Assembly (NCBI RefSeq): GCF_014250675.1
Contig: NZ_JACHTG010000003.1
Span: 124,001-188,000, forward strand
Direction: 5' to 3'
Length of the DNA stretch: 64,000 nt
Source: Cetobacterium sp. 8H
Lineage (GTDB): Bacteria; Fusobacteriota; Fusobacteriia; Fusobacteriales; Fusobacteriaceae
Of the stretch, positions 53,673-61,837 are shown one piece after another (positions within the stretch are counted from its first letter, which is position 1; each line of letters opens with the position of its first letter). A program made the position numbers and the translations under genes. The notes under the pieces were generated by a model, which did not search any database, was not told the DNA's origin, and saw only the letters and a program-made list of their open reading frames with translations.

Positions 53673-54620
53673 CTATATTATTTGAATTAAAGTTGAAAAT
53701 AAAATTATTCCAACTAAAGAAGTTGTAAACATAATTTTATAAGATTTTTTTATATCTTCAGCTTCAAATTCTTTTATTTTATCTCCTATTGTAGGCTTAT
53801 CAAAATATTTTCCAAAATACTTTGTTTTTCCTCCAAATTGAACTCCTATTGCTCCTGCAAATGCCGCCTCTGGATGTCCTGAGTTTGGACTTGCGTGATT
53901 TTTTCTATCTCTTAAAAATATTTTTATAGGATTTTTAAATCCCATTCCTAAAATTGATGTAGCTAGCGGTATTATTATCAATCCAGAAATTCTTGCGGGT
54001 ATAAGATTAAAGAAATCATCAACTTTTGCTGAAACCATACCAAAATCAATATACTTTTCATTTTTATATCCTAACATTGAATCTAATGTATTTACAGCTT
54101 TATAACCCATTGCAAATGGTAATGCCAGACTAGCTCCACCCACACTAATTAAACTTCCAACAAATGCATAAAACATTGGTGCTATAATTCCATCTACACT
54201 ATTTTCTGCTATTGTTTCCATAGTACTTCTAACCACTTGGATCTCATCCATCTCTCCTGTATCTCTGCTAACAAGATACGAAAGTTCTTTTTGAGCCTTT
54301 TCCAAGTCTCCACTTTTTAATATATTGTAGACTTTTATTCCTTCTGAACCCAAACTATTAGTAGCTAGTGTTGTATAAAGAAAAAATATTTCTAAATATT
54401 TTGATATTTTACTCACATAGTAAGATAAAAACATTGTTGTTAAAATAACTATTATTGCTAAAATTCCACCCCAAAACTTTTTATTTTTTCTTTTATAGAA
54501 AAGATTTTCTAAAAAGCTTATATACTTTCCTATTATTCTCACTGGATGTGGAAACCAGTATGGATCACCTAATATTAAATCCAAAATATATGCTATCCAA
54601 AACTTTAGAATAAAACTCAT
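53673..54620 (-). CDS. cbiB: Adenosylcobinamide-phosphate synthase
   Basis: 315-aa membrane protein attaching the aminopropanol linker. LDLILGDPYWFPHPVRIIG at the N-terminus, ENSVDGIIAPMFYAF, and HASPNSGHPEAAFAGAIG are family marks. Starts 1 nt after the cbiP stop. Confidence 0.94.
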   Translation of the reverse strand: MSFILKFWIAYILDLILGDPYWFPHPVRIIGKYISFLENLFYKRKNKKFWGGILAIIVILTTMFLSYYVSKISKYLEIFFLYTTLATNSLGSEGIKVYNILKSGDLEKAQKELSYLVSRDTGEMDEIQVVRSTMETIAENSVDGIIAPMFYAFVGSLISVGGASLALPFAMGYKAVNTLDSMLGYKNEKYIDFGMVSAKVDDFFNLIPARISGLIIIPLATSILGMGFKNPIKIFLRDRKNHASPNSGHPEAAFAGAIGVQFGGKTKYFGKYFDKPTIGDKIKEFEAEDIKKSYKIMFTTSLVGIILFSTLIQII

Positions 54621-56105
54621 TTAATTTTCCTCCAAAATTTTATAAATAGCTTTCATATCCACATTATCTCTGAATATTTTTTCAAGTTTATCCAGCTCTT
54701 TCAATCTATATTCATCAAAACTTATTTCACTATTCTTAGCCTCTAAACCTTTCTTTTCTCTAATTTTATTTAAAATAAAATCTGTAAATTCAAGATTATC
54801 AAATATTCCATGAAGATAAGTTCCTATTATATTTTCCTTTGCCACCGCTACGAATCTTTCATCTTCTGTTATCGAAACTTCATTTCCAGTAGTAACACCT
54901 TGATGTATCTCATATCCATTTATAGATATACTCCCTAAACCTTCAAGCAAACCTACTTTTCCTAGTAATGTCCCCGAATATTGTTTAGTTAATTTTTCTC
55001 TCTCCATAACAGTTTCCATATCTAGTAATCCCAGTCCTGGCAACTCTTTTATATCTCCTTCTATTCCGTAAGGATCAAGAACTTTTTGCCCTAAGATCTG
55101 GAATCCACCACATACTCCAATAATAGGTGTTCCTTTTCTCGAGGCTTTTATAATCTCTTGAGCAATCCCTTTTTCTTTTATATCCTTCAAGTCATCTATC
55201 GTATTTTTTGATCCAGGAATTATGATTAGATCTTCATCCCCAATCTCATGAAATGATGTCACATAATTTATATTTACATCTTTATTTACCATCAAAGCAT
55301 CAATGTCTGTAAAATTAGATATATGTTTTAACTTTATAACAGAAATATTTATTTGCCCTTTTTTATCTTTTATCTTATTAAATTTTTCAGTTACTCCATC
55401 CTCATCCTCTATGTCTAGTTCAAAGTATGGCATTACTCCTAAAATCGGAACCCCTGTCAACTCTTCAATTTTCTTAAGTCCAGGCCTTAATATATCTACA
55501 TTTCCTCTAAATTTATTTACTATTACACCTTTTACTCTTTTTTTCTCATCTGGATCCATAAGCTCAATTGTTCCATAAATCGAAGCAAAAACTCCACCTC
55601 TATCTATGTCTGCAACTAATATAACGGGGGCATCAACCATTTCAGCAAGTCCCATATTTACAATATCATCGTGTTTCATATTTAATTCCACAGGGCTTCC
55701 CGCACCTTCAACAACACATATATCATAATTATTTTTTATCCCACTATAAGCTTCTAATATTTCCTTTTTTAATTCCCCCTTATACTCTCCATATTCAAAC
55801 CCACCCATATTTCCTATAGATTTTCCGTTTACTATGACCTGTATCCTTCTGTCTCCTGTGGGTTTTAATAAAATTGGATTCATTGAATAATGAGCATCTA
55901 TCTCACATGCCATAGCTTGTAAAGCTTGAGCTCTTCCCATCTCGTGCCCATCTTTTGTTATGTAAGAGTTTAATGCCATATTTTGTGATTTAAAAGGGGC
56001 TACAGTATACCCATCCTTAAAAAAAGCTCTACATAAGCCTGTTACTGTTATACTCTTCCCTGCTCCTGAAGATGTTCCAACAACCATTATGTTCTTATGT
56101 TTCAT
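54621..56105 (-). CDS. cbiP: Cobyric acid synthase (CobQ/CbiP)
   Basis: 494 aa. Amidates positions b, d, e and g of the corrin ring. N-terminal VVGTSSGAGKSITVTGLCR and PFKSQNMALNSYIT; amidotransferase Cys in PIIGVCGGFQILG; C-terminal GTYLHGIFDN. First gene after the B12 riboswitch. ATG at 56105 after AGGAGAAATAAAT is preferred over the longer frame from 56135. Confidence 0.95.
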   Translation of the reverse strand: MKHKNIMVVGTSSGAGKSITVTGLCRAFFKDGYTVAPFKSQNMALNSYITKDGHEMGRAQALQAMACEIDAHYSMNPILLKPTGDRRIQVIVNGKSIGNMGGFEYGEYKGELKKEILEAYSGIKNNYDICVVEGAGSPVELNMKHDDIVNMGLAEMVDAPVILVADIDRGGVFASIYGTIELMDPDEKKRVKGVIVNKFRGNVDILRPGLKKIEELTGVPILGVMPYFELDIEDEDGVTEKFNKIKDKKGQINISVIKLKHISNFTDIDALMVNKDVNINYVTSFHEIGDEDLIIIPGSKNTIDDLKDIKEKGIAQEIIKASRKGTPIIGVCGGFQILGQKVLDPYGIEGDIKELPGLGLLDMETVMEREKLTKQYSGTLLGKVGLLEGLGSISINGYEIHQGVTTGNEVSITEDERFVAVAKENIIGTYLHGIFDNLEFTDFILNKIREKKGLEAKNSEISFDEYRLKELDKLEKIFRDNVDMKAIYKILEEN

Positions 56106-56200
56106 ATTTATTTCTCCTAGTTTGAATTTAGTCAAAATATAAAAAGTGCAAAATGAATAGAAAATTGATATTAGAAATGATTTTAAACAAATCTAAATAC

Positions 56201-56221
56201 AAATCTGTTCACCGCAGATTT
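56201..56221 (-). promoter_or_regulatory. Stem-loop downstream of the B12 aptamer
   Basis: AAATCTG-CGGTGAA-CAGATTT, a perfect 7-bp hairpin without a T run, between the aptamer and cbiP. It may form part of the expression platform, but this is uncertain. Confidence 0.4.
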
Positions 56222-56227
56222 TATATT

Positions 56228-56392
56228 TGTTAGTATTTGTGGCAGATATCCTGACTTAGAATCACTCTACTCTTAGGCCTTCCCATATAACAAATACAGT
56301 GGCATAGTCTAATTTCGTCATCTTTACAGTGGCGGGACCGTGTGAGAATTGCACTCATCTTTCCTTTTAATCACATTTGAACCATAAATAAT
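56228..56392 (-). ncRNA. Cobalamin (B12) riboswitch
   Basis: On the minus strand the aptamer starts near GGTTCAAATGTG and contains GGGAAGGCCTAAGAG-like and CGCCACTGTAAAG blocks, ending with the B12 box AGTCAGGATATCTGCC. It lies 120 nt upstream of cbiP and should shut off the operon when B12 is plentiful. Confidence 0.95.
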
Positions 56393-56408
56393 ATACATAT
56401 TTATTATG

Positions 56409-56437
56409 ATTATACATAATGATAATACACAAGTCAA
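56409..56437 (-). promoter_or_regulatory. Promoter of the cobalamin operon
   Basis: TTGACT (56432-56437), 17-bp spacer, TATAAT (56409-56414) on the minus strand, just upstream of the B12 riboswitch. Confidence 0.78.
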
Positions 56438-56467
56438 TCTTTTTCAAATTTTTTTATATAAATAAAT

Positions 56468-56510
56468 AAAAAATAAAGACAGAGATTTACAGATCTCTGC
56501 CTTTATTTTA
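56468..56510 (-). terminator. Terminator of the glycine-zipper lipoprotein gene
   Basis: AAAATAAAG-CAGAGAT / ATCTCTG-CTTTATTTT hairpin with one mismatch and a T-rich tail on the minus strand. Confidence 0.75.
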
Positions 56511-56846
56511 ATATCCTCTATTATAGTTGTATCCCGAATTATATTGTTGCTGATTGTATTGAGGTTGTTGATTGTAATACTGTGGTTGATTATATGGTCT
56601 TGAGTTATTATAGTTGTTATCTTTAATAGCTTGTGTTTGATCTTGAACTGACCCCACTAAAGCTCCCGCAGCAGCTCCTATTCCAGCCCCTAATAATGTA
56701 GCTTTACTATCTCCACCAATAACTTGTCCTAATAATGCACCCGTTCCTGCTCCAACAGTAGTAGAACCTATTGTGTTAGAACCAACATTAGAGCATCCTG
56801 TTAAAAGTACAACTGATAATAGAGACAATATCAAATACTTCTTCAT
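56508..56846 (-). CDS. Glycine-zipper lipoprotein with Gln/Tyr/Asn-rich tail
   Basis: 112 aa. Lipobox VLLTGC (Cys18), then a glycine-zipper region (GAGTGALLGQVIGG, LGAGIGAAAGALVG) and a low-complexity tail of repeated Y-N-Q-Q/P-Q-Y units. Glycine-zipper lipoproteins such as SlyB/YMGG types sit in the outer membrane. ATG at 56846 after AAAGGAG is preferred over 56879. Exact role unknown. Confidence 0.8.
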   Translation of the reverse strand: MKKYLILSLLSVVLLTGCSNVGSNTIGSTTVGAGTGALLGQVIGGDSKATLLGAGIGAAAGALVGSVQDQTQAIKDNNYNNSRPYNQPQYYNQQPQYNQQQYNSGYNYNRGY

Positions 56847-57048
56847 AGCGTTCTCCTTTTCGGCATCATAATATGCCAATTTTTCTTTAAAAATATAGAT
56901 TAGTATACAATAATATTAATAAATTTTAAAGAGATTCTTTTTTTTACCATTTTTTCAATTTTAAAAGTAAACTTTTAGATCAAAAAGTTTATTGATCCCA
57001 CTATAATTTAAAGGAAAAAAATTAAAATCTATTATCATTTCATAACTC

Positions 57049-57077
57049 TAGACATAAAATAATATATCATGTATAAT
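57049..57077 (+). promoter_or_regulatory. Promoter of the flavin reductase gene
   Basis: TAGACA (57049-57054), 17-bp spacer, TATAAT (57072-57077). Confidence 0.65.
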
Positions 57078-57085
57078 ATAAGGAA

Positions 57086-57111
57086 GATGCGATTTTTTTT
57101 ATGTCGCATCT
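57086..57111 (+). promoter_or_regulatory. 5'-leader hairpin
   Basis: AGATGCGA and TCGCATCT pair perfectly over 8 bp around a loop of TTTTTTTTATG. It lies at the expected 5' end of the transcript and may stabilise it or act as an attenuator. Confidence 0.5.
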
Positions 57112-57133
57112 ATCTATTTTAAGGAGTTGAGTT

Positions 57134-57835
57134 ATGAGTAAAGAACTATTTAAAGGAAGCGTTTTTTTAAACCCAGTTCCTGCTGTTATAATTACATCTA
57201 AAAACAAAGAAGGTAAAGAAAACGCCTTTACTGTAGCATGGACAGGTACCATTTGTACAAACCCGCCTATGTTATCAATCGCAATTAGACCAGAAAGATT
57301 ATCATATGAATATATAAAAGAAACTATGGAATTTACAGTTAACCTTCCTAATAGTTTCCAGGTTAGAGAAACCGATTACTGTGGTGTTGTTTCTGGAAGA
57401 GATATCGATAAAATTAAGCATTTAAAATTAACATCTAAACCAGGGCATCATATAGAGGCACCTTATATAGAAGAGTGTCCTGTTAACATAGAGTGTAAAG
57501 TTAAACAAATTATCCCTCTTGGAACACATGATCTTTTTCTTGCAGAGGTTGCTGGTTCACATATAGATAAAAAAATTATTGATGAAAAAGGTAAAATCCA
57601 TTTCGAATGGGCTAATCTCATAAATTATTGTCATGGAGAATATTTCCCAATGTCTAAAAAGCCTATAGGCCAATTTGGATTCTCTGTAGCAAAAAATCCA
57701 GCTTTAATTGAGAAATATAGTCATATCAAATCATATGTGGAATACACTGAAGAAAAGAAAATTAAAAAGATAGTTCCTGATAAAAAGAAAAAAGATGCTA
57801 AAAAAACAAAAAATAAAAAGAAAAAAATAAAGTAA
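57134..57835 (+). CDS. Flavin reductase-like FMN-binding protein
   Basis: 233 aa. The flavoredoxin/DIM6-NTAB fold spans about 1-190: PVPAVIITSKNKEGKENAF, TGTICTNPPMLSIAIRPERL, FTVNLPNSFQV, DYCGVVSGRDIDK. It should bind FMN and pass electrons from NAD(P)H or a redox partner. The final 30 residues are almost all Lys, Asp and Ala (KKKKDAKKTKNKKKKIK), an unusual basic tail of unknown use. ATG follows AAGGAG. Ends at a strong terminator. Confidence 0.87.
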   Translation: MSKELFKGSVFLNPVPAVIITSKNKEGKENAFTVAWTGTICTNPPMLSIAIRPERLSYEYIKETMEFTVNLPNSFQVRETDYCGVVSGRDIDKIKHLKLTSKPGHHIEAPYIEECPVNIECKVKQIIPLGTHDLFLAEVAGSHIDKKIIDEKGKIHFEWANLINYCHGEYFPMSKKPIGQFGFSVAKNPALIEKYSHIKSYVEYTEEKKIKKIVPDKKKKDAKKTKNKKKKIK

Positions 57836-57840
57836 ATAGA

Positions 57841-57878
57841 AAAAGCAGATGGGCAGCTTATAACCCATCTGCTTTTTT
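57841..57878 (+). terminator. Terminator of the flavin reductase gene
   Basis: AAAAGCAGATGGG / CCCATCTGCTTTTTT perfect hairpin with T run. Confidence 0.9.
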
Positions 57879-57897
57879 CTTGCAGAAGGAGTGTTTT

Positions 57898-59253
57898 ATG
57901 TTACAAAAATTTAAGTTTGAAAAAAGTTTTGTAAAGATGTTAATGTCTTTAGCCATCCCTATTATTTTGCAAAGTTTAATTACAGCGTCACTTAACTTGC
58001 TTGATAATATTATGGTTGGAAAACTAGGAGAAAATGAAATTGCTGCTGTAGGACTTTCAAATCAGTTTTACATGATTTTCTTTTATTCTGTAGCTGGTAT
58101 TGGAATGGGAGCATCTATTTTCATGTCGCAACTATGGGGTAAAAGAGATGTTAAAAAAATTCATGAGTTTCTTGATCTATCTCTTCTTATTTCTGTTGTG
58201 GTTTCAATAATTTTTGCTGCTGTAGCATTTATTTTCCCAGAAAATATTATCCATATTTTCTTAAAAGATCCTAATGTTACTGCCTTGGGTGTCAGCTATT
58301 TAAAAATTGTCGCTGTCAGTTATATTATTTCATCTATAACATTAGCTTATTCAATGGCTCTTAGAAGTACAGCTCAAACAAAAATTCCTATGTATGGAAG
58401 TATTGTAGGAATTATTTTTAATGGTATTTTAAATTATTTACTTATCTTTGGTAAATTTGGATTCCCACAAATGGGTGTTTCCGGTGCTGCTTTAGGTACA
58501 ACAATATCTAGAATAATGGAATTATCTTTTGTTTTACTTATGATCTATAAATTTGATAATATTATAGCTACTAAATTTACAAGTTTAAAACAACTAACAC
58601 TTAACAAATTTAGAGAGTTCTTCAAAATTGCATCTCCTGTAATTTTTAATGATATTATGTGGATTTTAGGAATTTCTACATATTCTATTGCTTACGCTAA
58701 ACTTGGTGTAAATGCGACTGCTACTATGCAAATAGCAATTACAGTTAATAACATGTTTAATATTTTTGCTATTGGTATTGGTGCTGCTTCAGCTATAATT
58801 ATAGGAAATAAAATCGGTGAAGGAAAGCCAAAAGAGGCTTATTCTTTATCTATTAAAATATCTCAGTTCGGTATTTTATTAGGATTAGTTATAGGTATAA
58901 TTTTTTACTTTATGTCACCTTTAGTTGTTGGAGTTTTCAAAATCACTCCTGAAACTGCTAAAAATGTTATAATTGTTCTAAAGATAATGGCTATATTTAT
59001 TCCAGCTAGATTCTATGCTATCATACAGGTTATTGGTACGTTAAGAGGTGGAGGAGATGTTGTATATGCTATAGCAACCGAAATGATAGGTATTTGGATT
59101 ATAGGAATTCCTATGGCTTTTGCTGCAATATATTTTATTCCTGGACTTTCAATCACAACTTTATATTTTATAATTTGCCTTGAAGAAATAGTAAAATGTT
59201 TTATCACTTATCCAAGAGTTACATCTTATAAGTGGATTAAAAGTTTAGTTTAA
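57898..59253 (+). CDS. MATE-family efflux pump
   Basis: 451-aa inner-membrane exporter with about 12 helices, moving organic cations or drugs in exchange for Na+ or H+. LMSLAIPIILQSLITASLN and DNIMVGKLGENEIAAVGLS at the N-terminus, GVSGAALGTTISR, and a second repeat half with IGIGAASAIIIGNKIGEG. ATG at 57898 after AGAAGGAG; the longer frame from 57880 lies in the terminator. Followed after 15 nt by the Na+/Ca2+ exchanger. Confidence 0.9.
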   Translation: MLQKFKFEKSFVKMLMSLAIPIILQSLITASLNLLDNIMVGKLGENEIAAVGLSNQFYMIFFYSVAGIGMGASIFMSQLWGKRDVKKIHEFLDLSLLISVVVSIIFAAVAFIFPENIIHIFLKDPNVTALGVSYLKIVAVSYIISSITLAYSMALRSTAQTKIPMYGSIVGIIFNGILNYLLIFGKFGFPQMGVSGAALGTTISRIMELSFVLLMIYKFDNIIATKFTSLKQLTLNKFREFFKIASPVIFNDIMWILGISTYSIAYAKLGVNATATMQIAITVNNMFNIFAIGIGAASAIIIGNKIGEGKPKEAYSLSIKISQFGILLGLVIGIIFYFMSPLVVGVFKITPETAKNVIIVLKIMAIFIPARFYAIIQVIGTLRGGGDVVYAIATEMIGIWIIGIPMAFAAIYFIPGLSITTLYFIICLEEIVKCFITYPRVTSYKWIKSLV

Positions 59254-59268
59254 TCATTAGGAGGTATT

Positions 59269-60213
59269 ATGATTTCTGTTCTTATTTTAATTGTAGGTGT
59301 TATATTTTTAGTTTTTGGTGCTAACTTTCTAGTTGATGGAGCTTCAGTTATTGCTAAAAAGTTCAATATTCCTAATATTGTTATAGGTTTAACTATTGTG
59401 GCCTTTGGAACATCCGCTCCTGAGCTTGTTGTTAATATAATTTCCGCATTAAATGGACATTCAGCAATAACTTTAGGAAATGTTATTGGAAGTAATATAA
59501 TAAACATATTCATCATATTGGGGATAACAGCTCTGATTTATCCTCTAACTGTCTCTAGAAATACAGTTAGATACGAAATTCCAATCGCTCTTTTTTCGGC
59601 TGTTTTAACATTTGTTTTAGCTAACGACAATAGATTTTTTAGCGGAACTGAGAACATTATAGGTAGATTAGATGGATGTATTTTACTTTTTTTCTTTATT
59701 TTATTTTTAGGTTATAATGCGTACTTAACTGTAACAAACCGTGAAGAAAGTGAGTTAGAAGTTAAAAACTATACCGTTCCTATAGCTTGTTTAGTTACTT
59801 TATCTGGATTTGTACTTTTAGTTTTTGGCGGAAAGTTTATAGTTGATTCTGCAGTTAATCTTGCGAGAAGCTTTGGAATTTCAGAGAGAATAATTTCTGT
59901 CACTGTTGTTTCTTTAGGAACATCTCTTCCTGAACTAGCTACATCGGTTGTCGCTGCTTTTAAAAAGAATACAGATATTGCTATAGGAAATGTTGTAGGG
60001 TCTAACATTTTTAATACCCTTTTCATTTTAGGAACTTCTGTTGTTATAGCTCCTATCGATATACCGGCAAGCTCTAATATTGATTTAATTTTAAATATTA
60101 CTTCTGCATTGCTTTTGTTTATTTTTATTATAAAAAAACAAACATTGAATAGAGCTCACGGATTGTTCTTTTTAACAGTTTATTCAGTATATCTATACTC
60201 TTTATTCAAATAG
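59269..60213 (+). CDS. Na+/Ca2+ exchanger family protein (CaCA, YrbG-like)
   Basis: 314 aa, ten helices in two inverted repeats. Each repeat carries an alpha motif with the ion-binding Glu: TIVAFGTSAPELVVN with GNVIGSNIINI, and VVSLGTSLPELATS with GNVVGSNIFN. Translated from AGGAGGT just after the MATE gene. Exports Ca2+ against Na+ (or H+). This is a second Ca2+ system besides the P-ATPase at 40.1 kb. Confidence 0.92.
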   Translation: MISVLILIVGVIFLVFGANFLVDGASVIAKKFNIPNIVIGLTIVAFGTSAPELVVNIISALNGHSAITLGNVIGSNIINIFIILGITALIYPLTVSRNTVRYEIPIALFSAVLTFVLANDNRFFSGTENIIGRLDGCILLFFFILFLGYNAYLTVTNREESELEVKNYTVPIACLVTLSGFVLLVFGGKFIVDSAVNLARSFGISERIISVTVVSLGTSLPELATSVVAAFKKNTDIAIGNVVGSNIFNTLFILGTSVVIAPIDIPASSNIDLILNITSALLLFIFIIKKQTLNRAHGLFFLTVYSVYLYSLFK

Positions 60214-60219
60214 AATCAT

Positions 60220-60256
60220 AAAAAAAATGGAAGATGAAAATCCTCCATTTTTTATT
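60220..60256. terminator. Bidirectional terminator
   Basis: AAAAAAATGGA-GAT / ATC-TCCATTTTTT hairpin with one mismatch, between convergent genes. Confidence 0.8.
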
Positions 60257-60910
60257 TTATTTAAAAATTTTACCTTTTAGTATAAGAATTTCAGACACAA
60301 CACTTCTATGTTCTAATGTTTTTATATCTTGATTATTTAGCTTAAAGAAAAACTGAATAAGAGGGCCCACACAAAGCGATGAGATAACTGTACCTATTCC
60401 TACAGTGCCTCCTAAAAAATAACCCAACCCTAAAGCTACAATCTCTATACACGTTTTTATTTTCCATAATGGATATTTCATTCGTTTTGTTAAAACAACC
60501 ATCAATCCATCTCTTGGACCACACCCTAATCCTGTAGAAATATAAAAATAACATCCATAACTAAAAATTCCTATTCCTAGTATCAATATTACAATTTTTT
60601 CTAGAAGACTATCTCCTTTCGGTAAAAAATCTATATATATACATAAATCTATAAAAATTCCTACTGTTAAGAAGTTTAGAATAGTTCCACTTCCTATAGG
60701 TTGTTTTAAAAAGATACTAAACAGAACTACAAATGCTCCAACCAATAAATTAGCTTGCCCTAAAGTTACTCCTAGAACTCTATTGAGCCCTTGATTTAAA
60801 ACATCCCAAGGAGATAGACCTAAATTTGAATTCAAGATAGTTACAACTCCTACAGCACAAAATATTAATCCCAACATTAATTTTAAATACTTAAGTATTT
60901 CCTTTTTCAT
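60257..60910 (-). CDS. YczE/YyaS-like membrane protein (COG2364)
   Basis: 217 aa, five to six hydrophobic segments. SNLGLSPWDVLNQGLNR, VGAFVVLFSIFL, NFLTVGIFIDL and TGLGCGPRDGLMVVLTKR are the conserved blocks of this family, whose function is not established. ATG follows GAGGGGAAAATT. Convergent with the Ca2+ exchanger; just downstream of the tRNA operon terminator. Confidence 0.85.
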   Translation of the reverse strand: MKKEILKYLKLMLGLIFCAVGVVTILNSNLGLSPWDVLNQGLNRVLGVTLGQANLLVGAFVVLFSIFLKQPIGSGTILNFLTVGIFIDLCIYIDFLPKGDSLLEKIVILILGIGIFSYGCYFYISTGLGCGPRDGLMVVLTKRMKYPLWKIKTCIEIVALGLGYFLGGTVGIGTVISSLCVGPLIQFFFKLNNQDIKTLEHRSVVSEILILKGKIFK

Positions 60911-60943
60911 AATTTTCCCCTCTTTTTCTTCATAAAAAATAAA

Positions 60944-60971
60944 AAAAAAGCATAGCTTTTATACTATGCTT
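60944..60971 (-). terminator. Terminator of the tRNA operon
   Basis: AAGCATAG / CTATGCTT hairpin followed by nine T on the minus strand, after the tRNA-Met gene. Confidence 0.88.
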
Positions 60972-60983
60972 AAATTATCTAAA

Positions 60984-61060
60984 TGGTGCCTAGAAAAGGA
61001 TTCGAACCTTCGACCGCTCGGGTATGAACCGAGTGCTCTAGCCAACTGAGCTATCTAGGC
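60984..61060 (-). tRNA. tRNA-Met (CAT), probably elongator
   Basis: 77 nt with encoded CCA. Acceptor GCCTAGA/TCTAGGC, D arm TAGCTCAGTTGGC, anticodon loop TTCATAC, T arm GGTTCGAATCC. The initiator marks (GGG/CCC anticodon stem, unpaired position 1) are missing; an Ile(CAT) identity cannot be fully excluded. Confidence 0.92.
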
Positions 61061-61063
61061 AAA

Positions 61064-61138
61064 TGGCTGGGGTGGCTGGATTCGAACCAACGCATGACGG
61101 AGTCAAAGTCCGTTGCCTTACCGCTTGGCGACACCCCA
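61064..61138 (-). tRNA. tRNA-Gln (TTG)
   Basis: 75 nt with CCA. Starts with T as usual for tRNA-Gln (TGGGGTG/CACCCCA), anticodon loop CTTTGAC, T arm GGTTCGAATCC. Confidence 0.96.
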
Positions 61139-61141
61139 TAA

Positions 61142-61217
61142 TGGTGCGTCATACTGGGCTCGAACCAGTGACAACACGATTAAAAGTCGTGTGCTCTACC
61201 ATCTGAGCTAATGACGC
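61142..61217 (-). tRNA. tRNA-Lys (TTT)
   Basis: 76 nt with CCA. Acceptor GCGTCAT/ATGACGC, anticodon loop CTTTTAA, T arm GGTTCGAGCC. Confidence 0.96.
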
Positions 61218-61225
61218 ATCTTTAT

Positions 61226-61301
61226 TGGAGCGGGAGACGAGGGTCGAACTCGCGACATTCAGCTTGGAAGGCTGACGCTCTACCAACTGAGCTACTCCCG
61301 C
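61226..61301 (-). tRNA. tRNA-Gly (TCC)
   Basis: 76 nt with CCA. Acceptor GCGGGAG/CTCCCGC with discriminator T, anticodon loop CTTCCAA. Confidence 0.96.
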
Positions 61302-61321
61302 AAAAGATAAATATAAATTGT

Positions 61322-61398
61322 TGGGGTGATCGACGGGGCTCGAACCCGCGACAACCAGATCCACAAACTGGCGCTCTACCAACTGAACTACGATCACC
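61322..61398 (-). tRNA. tRNA-His (GTG)
   Basis: 77 nt with CCA, including the extra G at -1 paired with discriminator C. Acceptor GTGATCG/CGATCAC, anticodon loop TTGTGGA. Confidence 0.95.
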
Positions 61399-61402
61399 AC
61401 AT

Positions 61403-61490
61403 TGGTGCCTGGGGCCGGAATCGAACCGGCACGCTATCAGATAGCTCAGGATTTTAAGTCCTGTGCGTCTACCTATTCCGCCACCCAGGC
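61403..61490 (-). tRNA. tRNA-Leu (TAA)
   Basis: 88 nt with CCA and a long variable arm (class II). Acceptor GCCTGGG/CCCAGGC, anticodon loop CTTAAAA. First gene of the six-tRNA transcript (Leu-His-Gly-Lys-Gln-Met). Confidence 0.96.
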
Positions 61491-61525
61491 AGGGTTTGTT
61501 GTTTGCTTTCGCTCTCAACAAAATA

Positions 61526-61554
61526 ATAGTATCATTTTTTTCAGGAAAAGTCAA
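61526..61554 (-). promoter_or_regulatory. Promoter of the tRNA operon
   Basis: TTGACT (61549-61554), 17-bp spacer, TACTAT (61526-61531) on the minus strand, upstream of tRNA-Leu. Confidence 0.75.
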
Positions 61555-61587
61555 CAAGTTTTTTTATTTTTTTAAAAATTTTTTTTA

Positions 61588-61616
61588 TTGAAAGTTTATA
61601 TCAGTTATGGTACTAT
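61588..61616 (+). promoter_or_regulatory. Promoter of glmS
   Basis: TTGAAA (61588-61593), 17-bp spacer, TACTAT (61611-61616). Back-to-back with the tRNA promoter. Confidence 0.7.
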
Positions 61617-61639
61617 AAAGTGACTTTTAGAAGAGGATT

Positions 61640-61776
61640 AAAAGAAAAAAAGCGCCAGAACTTATTTCATAAGTTGACGAGGACTGGAATTATCGAAATT
61701 TCGGCGGATATTCCAGAGGTAGTTACAACCTAAGACTTTTTACAAAACTAAGAGGGTGACCTTTAGGACAAAAAAA
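61640..61776 (+). ncRNA. glmS ribozyme (GlcN6P-activated self-cleaving riboswitch)
   Basis: Core blocks match the known ribozyme: AGCGCCAGAAC at the 5' end, AAGTTGACGAGG, TTATCGAAATTTCGGCGGAT, and AGAGGGTGACCTTTAGGAC at the 3' end. Cleavage is expected between A61651 and G61652. Glucosamine-6-phosphate triggers cleavage and decay of the glmS message. Confidence 0.97.
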
Positions 61777-61837
61777 AGTAAGTAACGATTCTCTTTAAAA
61801 GAACATTGAAAATTAAATATTTTTAGGAGGTTTTTTT

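Noticed and set aside
57078-57133. FMN riboswitch upstream of the flavin reductase
   Set aside because: The leader is only about 50 nt and has a single hairpin; an FMN aptamer needs more than 100 nt with six helices.
61149-61557. Open frames of 77-111 codons across the tRNA cluster on both strands
   Set aside because: They translate tRNA sequences; their 'motifs' (repeated VVQLVERQ-like and RRGSNPRQ-like strings) are the well-known artefact of translating tRNA genes.
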